Of a stretch of 64,000 nucleotides of DNA, positions 31,623 through 38,221 are shown piece after piece. Positions within the stretch are counted from its first letter, which is position 1; each line of letters begins with the position of its first letter. Source of the stretch: Prevotella sp. AGR2160 (GTDB lineage: Bacteria; Bacteroidota; Bacteroidia; Bacteroidales; Bacteroidaceae); the NCBI RefSeq assembly GCF_000424185.1, contig NZ_AUJK01000006.1:62001-126000 (forward strand). Direction: 5' to 3'. The notes under the pieces were generated by a model. The model saw only the letters and a list, made by a program, of their open reading frames with translations. It did no database searches and had not been told where the DNA came from. A program made the position numbers and the translations under genes.

Positions 31623-34016
31623 TTATTTCTTCTTGATGACCACCTTCCAGTAGTCATCCACTTTCTCGGTCTTGAGGATGGTATGTCCCTCGTTCTTCAT
31701 GCTGCCGGGCACGTTCTGTATCGGCTGTCCGTCATCGAGGAGAATCTCGAGGACCTGTCCGCTCTTCATCGGTGTCAGCGCGATCTTCGTCTTCACGAAG
31801 TTCATCGGGCACGCCACGCCCCGGAAGTCCTTCTTCACATCGGGAACGATGTCGTCGGAAGCAGCGGGCTTAGCAGCGGAGCTTGCAGCGTCAGCACTTG
31901 TCTGTGCTTGTGCAGCCCCTTCCTTTTCGGGGAAAGGTTGGGGAGATGCCTCAACTTTGAACTGCAGGTTATCATCCATATTCTTATACAGATCATTGAG
32001 CAGATCAGCGAGTTCGAAGATCAACGCCTTGTCAGCCACGAGGTTCTCATTCCGGCGGCGCTTGTCGACAAGGACCTGGAATTTCTGCGGTACGATACCG
32101 GCCTGGATAAACTCCTTGGTGAATCCGTTGTAGACATCATCATCAGTACGGGGATCGAGTCCACGGGTGACGAGGAGCATACGGGCCTCAGAGAAGACGA
32201 TATCGCTGAGGAGCTGCTGTGTCTCAGCCTCATCGGTGACGGTCTCGAGCTGCTTGCGCTTCTCGCGGATCGTATCCTGATCGATGTCGATGATATCGAA
32301 GAGGCCGGCGGAGCACTCTGCCTGTCCGTATTTGATGAGACTGAACTTCTCGTCGTCACTGTAATCGTAGTAAACATCGGGTTGCTCAGCGTAAGCCGGT
32401 ATCTGCTTATATTTATTCTTCAACAGATCGATAACGACATCCTCGCCGCGCTTCTCAACATACTCGTAGTAATCCTTATAGTCATGCTGATGGGCGATGA
32501 CATCACGGAAATAGTCCTCCACGAAAGCCGGCACGAACTTGGCGGCGATGAAGCCCTCTGAATGGTCGATAGCGTTGCGGCCCTCCGTGGGGAGCCATAC
32601 GGTATAGGCGGGATACGGATCATCACCGACACGGCCTACACGACCACTGAAACCGAGGTCTGCCCATGTGGCGTTGGCGCAGATATTCGTACAACCGTTC
32701 ATCTTCAATTCGAAATAGTCGAGCTGGTCGAGGTCGAGGTCACTCTCCAACAGACGTTTGGTAATCGCGTCAATGGCACCCTTCGGCATACAGATACCGA
32801 GGCGGCAGGTGTCGGCACCCGTGCAGGACGTGAGACTGGTGATGACCTGCGGCTGGTCGATCTGATAGACGCCGATCTTCTTGAAGAACTGATAGATGTT
32901 GGGCAGATAGCGCTCGGAGATGTTGCGCACCTGGATCTGTTCACGCTTCGTGAAACGCAGGACATCATCACCGTAATGACCGAGATATTCCGCAATCTCA
33001 GCAAAGAATACCGTGGAACCATTGCCGTGGGGGATGGGGATATAGGCATACCACAGTCCGGGCTGTTTCTGCGCGTGGGCATAGCGGCGTTTCCACGTCT
33101 TGAAAGCCTCACTGTCGTCGGTGACAGCGGCGAAGTCGGGATCATGGAAGTCGGGAGCCATCAGACTCTTGGGCGCATGGAAGTCGAGTGACGGGTCTTT
33201 CTTCAGTTCGTTGAACTCATCGAGATACATCCGCTTGGCCTCTTCCTCTCCATAACGGTAGAAGACATAGCGCATACGGGCCTTATGACGGTTACGACGG
33301 TTACCATACTTATTAAACCAGTTCTTCAACGCCTTGGCAGCACGAAGGAGATCAATCTCGGGAAGGAAGTCGAAGACCTCCCAACCGGTATGGGGATTCG
33401 GAGCGGTGGAACCGGCGATGAGCACGCGAAAGCCACGCTGGCCGTTGACGACGCGGGCCTGGAGTCCAAAGTCGGCGACGTAGGAATAATGGGCATCCTC
33501 TACATTGTAATCCATCGCCACCTTATATTTACGGGGCATCGTAAAGGAGTCACGCTCGGCAATGAGGTCGGAGGTGAGTTCCTCAACATAAGGATAGACA
33601 TCGAAAGCCTCACGGTCGGTGAGACCGCTGCGGTCGTTGACCATCATGTTGCGGACGGTATTGCCACCACCACCGGCAGTAGAGAGACCGACGGTCTCCA
33701 GCTTGCGGAGAGCGGGCGTGGTATCGAGGAGGTCGACATTATGGATCTGGATCTCCTGACGCGTGGTGATATGCAGATGCGACGTGGAGACCTGATGGCC
33801 TACAAAGGCTACCTTCGCCAGCTGCCGCGGCGTGATCAAGCCACCCGTACAGCGGACACGCAGCATGTGGTGGTGATTCTTGCGCTGCTCATAGATGCCC
33901 ATGGGGACACGCTTCGACTTCAACTCTCCGGCGGAGATCTCACCGGCCTTGTATTTCTTGATCAATGACTCGGTGTAGTCGATATCACCGGGCAGGGTCT
34001 GAGGTATTCTGTACAT
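31623..34016 (-). CDS. Siroheme sulfite reductase fused to a C-terminal TusA sulfur-transfer domain
   Basis: Six-electron reduction of sulfite to sulfide. Residues 1-650 make a ferredoxin-type nitrite/sulfite reductase: RVPMGIYEQRK, VRCTGGLITPRQL, HITTRQEIQIHN, and the cluster/siroheme ligands TSCTGADTCRLGICMPKGA with NGCTNICANATWADLGF. Residues about 650-725 hold an acidic helical part and an Ala/Pro-rich linker. Residues about 728-797 form a TusA/SirA-like domain with the sulfur-accepting Cys736 in RGVACPMNFVKTKIAL. The fusion suggests that sulfide or persulfide made at the siroheme is passed directly to a carrier. It lies between hcyD (11 bp) and the siroheme gene. The linker DNA (31916-31943) has an imperfect C/G hairpin like those in the intergenic repeats. 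Confidence 0.9.
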   Translation of the reverse strand: MYRIPQTLPGDIDYTESLIKKYKAGEISAGELKSKRVPMGIYEQRKNHHHMLRVRCTGGLITPRQLAKVAFVGHQVSTSHLHITTRQEIQIHNVDLLDTTPALRKLETVGLSTAGGGGNTVRNMMVNDRSGLTDREAFDVYPYVEELTSDLIAERDSFTMPRKYKVAMDYNVEDAHYSYVADFGLQARVVNGQRGFRVLIAGSTAPNPHTGWEVFDFLPEIDLLRAAKALKNWFNKYGNRRNRHKARMRYVFYRYGEEEAKRMYLDEFNELKKDPSLDFHAPKSLMAPDFHDPDFAAVTDDSEAFKTWKRRYAHAQKQPGLWYAYIPIPHGNGSTVFFAEIAEYLGHYGDDVLRFTKREQIQVRNISERYLPNIYQFFKKIGVYQIDQPQVITSLTSCTGADTCRLGICMPKGAIDAITKRLLESDLDLDQLDYFELKMNGCTNICANATWADLGFSGRVGRVGDDPYPAYTVWLPTEGRNAIDHSEGFIAAKFVPAFVEDYFRDVIAHQHDYKDYYEYVEKRGEDVVIDLLKNKYKQIPAYAEQPDVYYDYSDDEKFSLIKYGQAECSAGLFDIIDIDQDTIREKRKQLETVTDEAETQQLLSDIVFSEARMLLVTRGLDPRTDDDVYNGFTKEFIQAGIVPQKFQVLVDKRRRNENLVADKALIFELADLLNDLYKNMDDNLQFKVEASPQPFPEKEGAAQAQTSADAASSAAKPAASDDIVPDVKKDFRGVACPMNFVKTKIALTPMKSGQVLEILLDDGQPIQNVPGSMKNEGHTILKTEKVDDYWKVVIKKK

Positions 34017-34027
34017 ATAGCCTTATT

Positions 34028-34432
34028 CTATTTCTTTTCGTCTTCTGAATAATGAATTTCCTTGTCGACAACCTGATTATCACGGATGCCGAAGGAATTG
34101 AGGTGCACACCCTCATAGAGCGAGAGGATGGCATAACGGATCGTGGGATCATTGGCCAGACGAAGGTCTTCCTGTGAAGGACGCGACGGCGAGGCGGGAT
34201 GGCTGTGCCAGTTGGCCAGGATCTTCAGGCCGTTCTTGCGGGCGTAGCGGAGGGCAGCGAACTGGTCCTTCGGAGCGAAGGAGAAATGTTCCGAACTGTG
34301 GTCGATGTTCTCCATCCAGTAGTTCTCCGTCACCTCATCGTCCTTTCCCAAGAGGTATCCGCAAGTCTCCTCGGGAGCATCCTTGCGGGCCTGGGCAATG
34401 AGTTCTTGTATGACGTTAGGGTCTATTTTCAT
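34028..34432 (-). CDS. hcyD: JAMM/Mov34 metalloprotease processing the sulfur carrier (HcyD-like)
   Basis: The 134-residue zinc protease of the JAB/MPN family has the E...HxH...SxxD pattern: PEETCGYLLG, then ANWHSHPASPSRPSQED. In Wolinella succinogenes HcyD removes the residue after the Gly-Gly end of HcyS so that it can be adenylated. Here HcyS ends GGGAR, which needs such trimming. The start at 34432 overlaps the hcyF stop (ATGA); an ATG at 34441 is possible. A homologous role in Mycobacterium (Mec) makes cysteine from CysO, an alternative if the downstream enzyme is a cysteine synthase. Confidence 0.85.
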   Translation of the reverse strand: MKIDPNVIQELIAQARKDAPEETCGYLLGKDDEVTENYWMENIDHSSEHFSFAPKDQFAALRYARKNGLKILANWHSHPASPSRPSQEDLRLANDPTIRYAILSLYEGVHLNSFGIRDNQVVDKEIHYSEDEKK

Positions 34433-35256
34433 AAACTGCATGATTTTTTATGACTGGCGAGGTCGCAGGCGGCCTGCTCATAGTCAATGAGGTGATCGAT
34501 GGTGGGATGGGAGCCGCAGATGGGGCAGCTGTCACGCTGCTTCACGGGGATCGTGCGGAAGTCCATCGTCTTGGCATCGAAAGTCAGCAGACGGTTCGTC
34601 AGCAACTCCCCTACTCCGGTGATATATTTCAGCGCCTCGGCAGCCTGGATCGTTCCCAGCATGCCGGCGATGGCTCCGAGGACTCCGGCCTGCGAACAGG
34701 TGGGGACGGCGCCTGCGGGTGGCGGTTCCTTGAACATACAACGGTAGCAGGCGGAACCGGGGACATGGGTGAAAGTCTGACCCTTGAAACGGAGGATACC
34801 GCCGTGGCTGAAGGGTTTGCCGAGCATCACACAGGCATCGTTGATGAGGAACTTCACGGGGAAGTTGTCGGTGCCGTCGATGACGAAGTCGTAATCCTTA
34901 ATGATGTCGAGGGCGTTGCCACTGTAAAGGAATTCCTTATAAGTATTGACCTTGACGTCGGGGTTGATGGCCTGCATCTTCTCCTTGGCACTCTCCACCT
35001 TCGGCTTGCCGACATCCTTGGTGAAATGGATCACCTGGCGCTGCAGGTTACTCAGGTCGACATTGTCGGCGTCGATGATACCAATCGTGCCGACACCGGC
35101 GGCAGCGAGGTAGAGGGCTACGGGAGAACCGAGACCACCGGCGCCGACGATCAGAACCTTCGCGTTCATAATCTTCTCCTGGCCTTCCAGACCTACGTCA
35201 GCCAGAAGGATGTGGCGGCTGTAGCGCTCTATCTGTTCTTCTGTCAAATCTATCAT
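34429..35256 (-). CDS. hcyF: ThiF/MoeB-like sulfur-carrier adenylyltransferase (HcyF-like)
   Basis: E1-like enzyme that adenylates the C-terminus of HcyS and helps form the thiocarboxylate. The 275-residue product has the ATP loop LIVGAGGLGSPVALYLAAAG, DNVDLSNLQRQVIH, DGTDNFPVKFLIND, and two zinc Cys pairs (CYRC and CPIC). It lacks a C-terminal rhodanese domain, so sulfur must come from another donor such as sulfide or the TusA domain encoded next door. It overlaps hcyS by 4 bp and hcyD by 4 bp, forming a translationally coupled trio. Confidence 0.88.
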   Translation of the reverse strand: MIDLTEEQIERYSRHILLADVGLEGQEKIMNAKVLIVGAGGLGSPVALYLAAAGVGTIGIIDADNVDLSNLQRQVIHFTKDVGKPKVESAKEKMQAINPDVKVNTYKEFLYSGNALDIIKDYDFVIDGTDNFPVKFLINDACVMLGKPFSHGGILRFKGQTFTHVPGSACYRCMFKEPPPAGAVPTCSQAGVLGAIAGMLGTIQAAEALKYITGVGELLTNRLLTFDAKTMDFRTIPVKQRDSCPICGSHPTIDHLIDYEQAACDLASHKKSCSL

Positions 35257-35465
35257 CGCGCTCCTCCTCCCATAAAGTAAAGGAAGTCGACACGGTCGCC
35301 ATCCTGAATATTTGTCTTTTCCCAGTCTTCACGCTCTACGAACTCCTCGTTGACCTGTACGGTCACCATCTCGGGTTGGAAGACCTTGTTGAGCTTGATG
35401 AGCTCGGCAAGGGTAAGCGGAAGATTCACTTCCTGTTTCTCGTCGTTAACAATGATCTGTGCCAT
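35253..35465 (-). CDS. hcyS: ThiS/MoaD-like sulfur carrier protein (HcyS-like) with a C-terminal extension
   Basis: The 70-residue beta-grasp carrier (MAQIIVNDEKQEVNLPLTLA, VTVQVNEEFVEREDWEKTNI, then DGDRVDFLYFMGGGAR). It should carry sulfur as a C-terminal thiocarboxylate on Gly-Gly. The two residues beyond the glycines (AR) block activation until removed by HcyD, a feature of thiocarboxylate-dependent homocysteine/cysteine pathways and not of ThiS or MoaD. It is the first gene of the sulfur operon. Its promoter has a TACCTTTG -7 box at 35534-35527 and three upstream palindromic operators. The leader is about 60 nt. Confidence 0.88.
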   Translation of the reverse strand: MAQIIVNDEKQEVNLPLTLAELIKLNKVFQPEMVTVQVNEEFVEREDWEKTNIQDGDRVDFLYFMGGGAR

Positions 35466-35526
35466 ATTTTTCCTTTTCTTTTATAAATTTCTAATTCTTG
35501 TTTACCTTTTTGTATGATTTCGTTTG

Positions 35527-35534
35527 CAAAGGTA
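35527..35534 (-). promoter_or_regulatory. -7 box (TACCTTTG) of the hcyS-cys-pst operon
   Basis: TACCTTTG on the reverse strand, identical to the -7 boxes of the regulator gene (37098-37091) and the ATPase gene (37247-37254). No TTTG at -33 spacing, as expected for an activator-dependent promoter. The nearest palindromic operator begins exactly 23 nt upstream. Confidence 0.75.
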
Positions 35535-35557
35535 CGGACTTTCCTTATACCCTGTAA

Positions 35558-35617
35558 TACCTCGTCAGTGGTATTTTATCTACCCTATTTATGGGATGAA
35601 ATACCTAACGTTTGGTA
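35558..35617. promoter_or_regulatory. Three TACC-N8-GGTA operators upstream of hcyS
   Basis: Site 1: 35558-35573, TACC TCGTCAGT GGTA. Site 2: 35581-35596, TACC CTATTTAT GGGA (one half imperfect). Site 3: 35602-35617, TACC TAACGTTT GGTA, a near-perfect 7-2-7 palindrome TACCTAA CG TTTGGTA. Starts are 23 and 21 bp apart, about two helical turns, placing the sites on one face of the DNA. This geometry is that of NarL/FixJ-family sites, and a NarL-type regulator gene lies nearby at 36409. Confidence 0.75.
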
Positions 35618-35642
35618 TTTTTCTCATGGCTGCGGCCCTATT

Positions 35643-35742
35643 CCACCGTAGGGGCACCCCTTGTGGGCGTTACGGAACATGATGAATCATGTCCCTACAT
35701 CTTCGCGGTTAGGACGGCCACAAGGGCCGCACCCTACGGTGG
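35643..35742. repeat. Composite B-A-B repeat, copy 1
   Basis: Left family B arm (degenerate, about 35643-35675), family A palindrome (35674-35698) and right family B arm (35709-35742). The order and content match the copy at 36203-36316. Confidence 0.75.
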
Positions 35743-36202
35743 ATGAAACCACACCAGTTCCATAGCTACAAACAGTTAAACCATACAGTCTTCTATCAAG
35801 AAAAATTGATATTTTTCGAAAATCTTGACAAACGCGACTTTCATTCCAGGAGAATATTTCGCCGGAAACCAGCCAGGGAAAGCTCCGCAACGTGTTTTTG
35901 GGTCGTAAACAGCATAGATATTTTTCTATCTCACGTAGATATTTTGCTCTGCACGTTGTTTACGAGGGCTTTCTTACTGCGTTTTTCTGCATAAATCCAT
36001 CATTTTCGGTCGCAAAATAATGGTTTTATGCGCATATTTATGCTATATATTATCGTACAGTTTAAAGAAGCATTGATAATCAACGAGTTACAAAAGCCGC
36101 CAAAATTCGCGAATTTCCCACCAAACATCCACCCGCTGAAAAATCCGCGAATTTTGAGCCCCGAAAAACGAGTGGCATTTCGTCGATAGATTTCCCATGA
36201 AT
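35743..36202. other. 460-bp non-coding block between two composite repeats
   Basis: No credible gene. AT-rich with several potential hairpins: CGTAAAC (35914-35920) pairs with GTTTACG (35958-35964) enclosing AGATA...TATCT; a CCAT(C)ATTTT...AAAAT(A)ATGG stem lies at about 35997-36026; two similar palindromes AAAATTCGCGAATTT (36102-36116) and AAAATCCGCGAATTTT (36140-36155) are 38 bp apart. It is bounded by the composite repeats at 35643 and 36203. A structured RNA, a decayed gene or a non-autonomous element are all possible; nothing decides among them. Confidence 0.4.
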
Positions 36203-36316
36203 CCTCCGTAGGGTGCGGCCCTTGTGGCCGTCCTAATGTGGACGTTACGGAACATGATGAATCATGTCCCTACATCTTTGCTGTTAGGACGGCCACAAGG
36301 GCCGCCCCTACGGAGG
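36203..36316. repeat. Composite B-A-B repeat, copy 2
   Basis: Left family B arm 36203-36236 and right arm 36284-36316 are inverted copies (33-34 bp, one base missing on the right). They enclose a family A palindrome at 36249-36273. The left arm is identical to the arm at 61840-61873. Confidence 0.85.
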
Positions 36317-36320
36317 CAGA

Positions 36321-36407
36321 GAATGGCCTGCCGTCGTGTGCTTGCGCTTTGCAAGCGCAAGGAAGGCGCAGCCCTCTCCTTTGCAAGCGCAAGGAAGGCG
36401 CAGCCCC
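36321..36407. repeat. Family C repeats, inverted, one full and one partial
   Basis: Full copy 36321-36369 (GAATGGCCTGCCGTCGTGTG then the CTTGCGCTT hairpin and AAGGAAGGCGC). The partial tandem copy (TTTGCAAGCGCAAGGAAGGC) is at 36380-36407. They touch the 3' end of the regulator gene. Confidence 0.75.
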
Positions 36408-36408
36408 T

Positions 36409-37056
36409 TTAAATATAGAACTCCGACGTGTCGATCAGCCCCGCACGGAAAGCATACTTCACGGCTTCGTGCGCCGTGTTGACGCCCAACTTGCGGAAGA
36501 TATTCTTGCGGTGCGTATTGATGGTATGGATACTCGAGCAGCGCTCGGCGGCAATCTCCTTCGTCGTACGGCCTTGGGCGATAGCTTTCAGGATCTCCAA
36601 CTCCGTCGCCGTGAGCTCCGCCGCCGGCTCCGTCTCCTCCTCTTGGATATTGGCCAGCAGCGTCTCCGTGGCATGCTGGCAGATATAACGGCTGCCCGTC
36701 TGCGCCACCTTGATGGCCTCCCTTAATATATAAAGAGGTGTATCCTTGAAAACAATACTGATGCGCTTCGACTCATAGATGAACTTCTTGATCGTCGCAT
36801 GGTTGAGGTCATCACTGATGAGCAACCAGATGGCATCGGGGAAACGCTGCGTGACGATGAGCAGACTGTCCTCGTCGGCAAAGTCAAAGAGCGTATAGTC
36901 GAGGATCACGACAACATGACTGTCGGCTTTGAGCTTCTCCAACAGAGCCGACTTGTCCTCCACGATCGTCACCTCGCTGCCTTTCTCCTCCACCAACAAG
37001 GTCTTCAGACCGAGCCGCGTGAGTTCCTGATTATCTGCCAATATGAAATCTCTCAT
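36409..37056 (-). CDS. Orphan NarL/LuxR-family response regulator, candidate sulfur regulator
   Basis: The 215-residue two-domain regulator. The receiver domain (about 1-125) has acidic residues near the N-terminus, phosphoacceptor Asp53 (VVVILDYTLFD), Ser81 (LLISDDLNH) and Lys104 (SIVFKDTPL), so phosphorylation is feasible. The C-terminal LuxR-type HTH (about 145-205) reads LTATELEILKAIAQGRTTKE, then CSSIHTINTHRKNIFRKLGV. No histidine kinase gene is nearby. It is flanked by promoters carrying 16-bp TACC-N8-GGTA palindromes with NarL-like 7-2-7 spacing, including its own. It probably activates the hcyS-cys-pst operon and the divergent ATPase-receptor-MFS genes, and perhaps itself. The link is by position and site geometry only. 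Confidence 0.85.
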   Translation of the reverse strand: MRDFILADNQELTRLGLKTLLVEEKGSEVTIVEDKSALLEKLKADSHVVVILDYTLFDFADEDSLLIVTQRFPDAIWLLISDDLNHATIKKFIYESKRISIVFKDTPLYILREAIKVAQTGSRYICQHATETLLANIQEEETEPAAELTATELEILKAIAQGRTTKEIAAERCSSIHTINTHRKNIFRKLGVNTAHEAVKYAFRAGLIDTSEFYI

Positions 37057-37090
37057 ACGCTGTTCCTTTCTTGATTTCTGATTTTGACTG

Positions 37091-37098
37091 CAAAGGTA
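37091..37098 (-). promoter_or_regulatory. -7 box (TACCTTTG) of the response-regulator gene
   Basis: TACCTTTG on the reverse strand, 35 nt upstream of the regulator ATG. An operator half-site (TCAG-N8-GGTA, 37122-37137) lies 23 nt upstream, followed by a perfect site at 37145-37160, suggesting autoregulation. Confidence 0.65.
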
Positions 37099-37121
37099 AG
37101 GAGAAAAACGGCAAATGCTTA

Positions 37122-37223
37122 TCAGAAAAGATGGGTATTTCGCATACCATCTTTATGGTAATTATGCTTTCAGTTCTATAGAATATACCTAACTTATGGT
37201 ATAAGATTACTGCTTTTATGGTA
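37122..37223. promoter_or_regulatory. Operator array between the regulator and ATPase genes
   Basis: Site starts: 37122 (TCAG-N8-GGTA, half), 37145 (TACC ATCTTTAT GGTA, perfect), 37166 (TGCT-N8-TATA, degenerate), 37186 (TACC TAACTTAT GGTA, perfect), 37208 (TACT GCTTTTAT GGTA, one mismatch). Intervals are 23, 21, 20 and 22 bp. The last site ends 23 nt before the ATPase -7 box and the first starts 23 nt from the regulator -7 box, so the array serves both divergent promoters. Confidence 0.7.
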
Positions 37224-37246
37224 TTTCCGGTTCTGAAATATTGCCT

Positions 37247-37254
37247 TACCTTTG
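37247..37254 (+). promoter_or_regulatory. -7 box (TACCTTTG) of the ATPase-receptor-MFS genes
   Basis: TACCTTTG, 25 nt upstream of the ATG at 37280. There is no -33 TTTG at 20 nt. Operator 37208-37223 ends 23 nt upstream, the same distance as in the hcyS promoter. Confidence 0.75.
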
Positions 37255-37279
37255 CAAACGTAAAAAGAAAGGTATCAAG

Positions 37280-38152
37280 ATGAGTATAGCAGCAACCATA
37301 TCACAGAGCATCAGCAGCCACTTCCGTACGGCTGTCGCACACGAGTGGAGCCACAGCACGTCTTTCCGCGCTGACCGCAAGTTCAAGCCCCTCAACAACG
37401 CACAGTTGGAAGTCAAGGATCTGAAGATCTCCATCCAGGGCAACCCGATCCTCAAGGGCGTGGATATCCAGATTCCACGCAACAAGGTGACGTGTATCAT
37501 CGGCCCCTCCGGCTGCGGTAAGTCTACGCTCTTGCGGACGTTCAACCGCCTCATCGACGGAACAGAAGGCGTGCAGATCGACGGCAGCGTGACGCTCGGC
37601 GACATCAACGTCACGGGAGCACGCGGCAAAGAGATCACGGAGCTGCGCCGTAACATCGGCCTCGTTCCCCAGCGCCCCTGCCCACTGCCGATGAGCATCT
37701 ACGATAATGTTGCCTATGGCTGCCGCATCCACGGTATCCGTAACCGCCATCAGCTCAACGCAGTCGTTCGCCATTATCTCCAGGCCGTAGGACTCTGGGA
37801 TGAGGTGAAAGACCGTCTCCACGAACCGGCAACAGCGCTCAGCGGTGGTCAGCAGCAGCGCCTCTGCCTCGCCCGCAGCCTCGCCGTGGAGCCCAGCGTG
37901 ATCCTCGCCGATGAGGCGACGAGTGCCCTCGATCCCATCAGCAGCAAAAAGGTGGAAGGCCTCTTCACCCATCTCAAAGACCGCTATACCATCGTCATGG
38001 TCACCCACACGCTCCGTCAGGCGCTGCGCATCGCCGATTATGTCGTATTCATGTACGAAGGAAAGGTCGTCGAGGCCGGTCCCGCTCAGCAGGTCTTCCA
38101 TAACCCGCAGCATGAGCTAACGCGCGACTATCTCAACGGTGCTTTCAGCTAA
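37280..38152 (+). CDS. pstB: PstB-like ABC transporter ATP-binding protein
   Basis: ATPase subunit for an oxyanion importer. The 290-residue product has Walker A IGPSGCGKSTLLRTFNR, Q-loop region LVPQRPCPLPMSIYDNVAYG (PstB-like), signature ALSGGQQQRLCLARSLA, Walker B VILADEATSALDPISS and the H-loop VMVTHTLRQA. A 35-residue leader precedes the core. It is the natural partner of the PstS/C/A-like genes, yet stands 9 kb away in its own transcription unit with the same operator/-7 architecture as the sulfur operon. That supports co-regulation and a sulfate (or other sulfur oxyanion) substrate. The ATG at 37280 is preferred over an in-frame TTG at 37241, which lies upstream of the -7 box. Confidence 0.88.
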   Translation: MSIAATISQSISSHFRTAVAHEWSHSTSFRADRKFKPLNNAQLEVKDLKISIQGNPILKGVDIQIPRNKVTCIIGPSGCGKSTLLRTFNRLIDGTEGVQIDGSVTLGDINVTGARGKEITELRRNIGLVPQRPCPLPMSIYDNVAYGCRIHGIRNRHQLNAVVRHYLQAVGLWDEVKDRLHEPATALSGGQQQRLCLARSLAVEPSVILADEATSALDPISSKKVEGLFTHLKDRYTIVMVTHTLRQALRIADYVVFMYEGKVVEAGPAQQVFHNPQHELTRDYLNGAFS

Positions 38153-38154
38153 CC

Positions 38155-38183
38155 CGTAGGGACTTGATTCATCATGATCCGCC
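38155..38183. repeat. Family A repeat between the ATPase and receptor genes
   Basis: CCGTAGGGACTTGATTCATC then ATGATCCGCC, an inverted variant of the family A palindrome, lies in the 69-bp gap. No terminator is visible. Confidence 0.55.
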
Positions 38184-38221
38184 AATGCCCCGTAATAAAT
38201 GAAAAAATCAGAGAGAAATAG

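Noticed and set aside
35743-36202. Small proteins in the non-coding block
   Set aside because: Short frames only, no start context, no recognisable domains, interrupted by palindromes.
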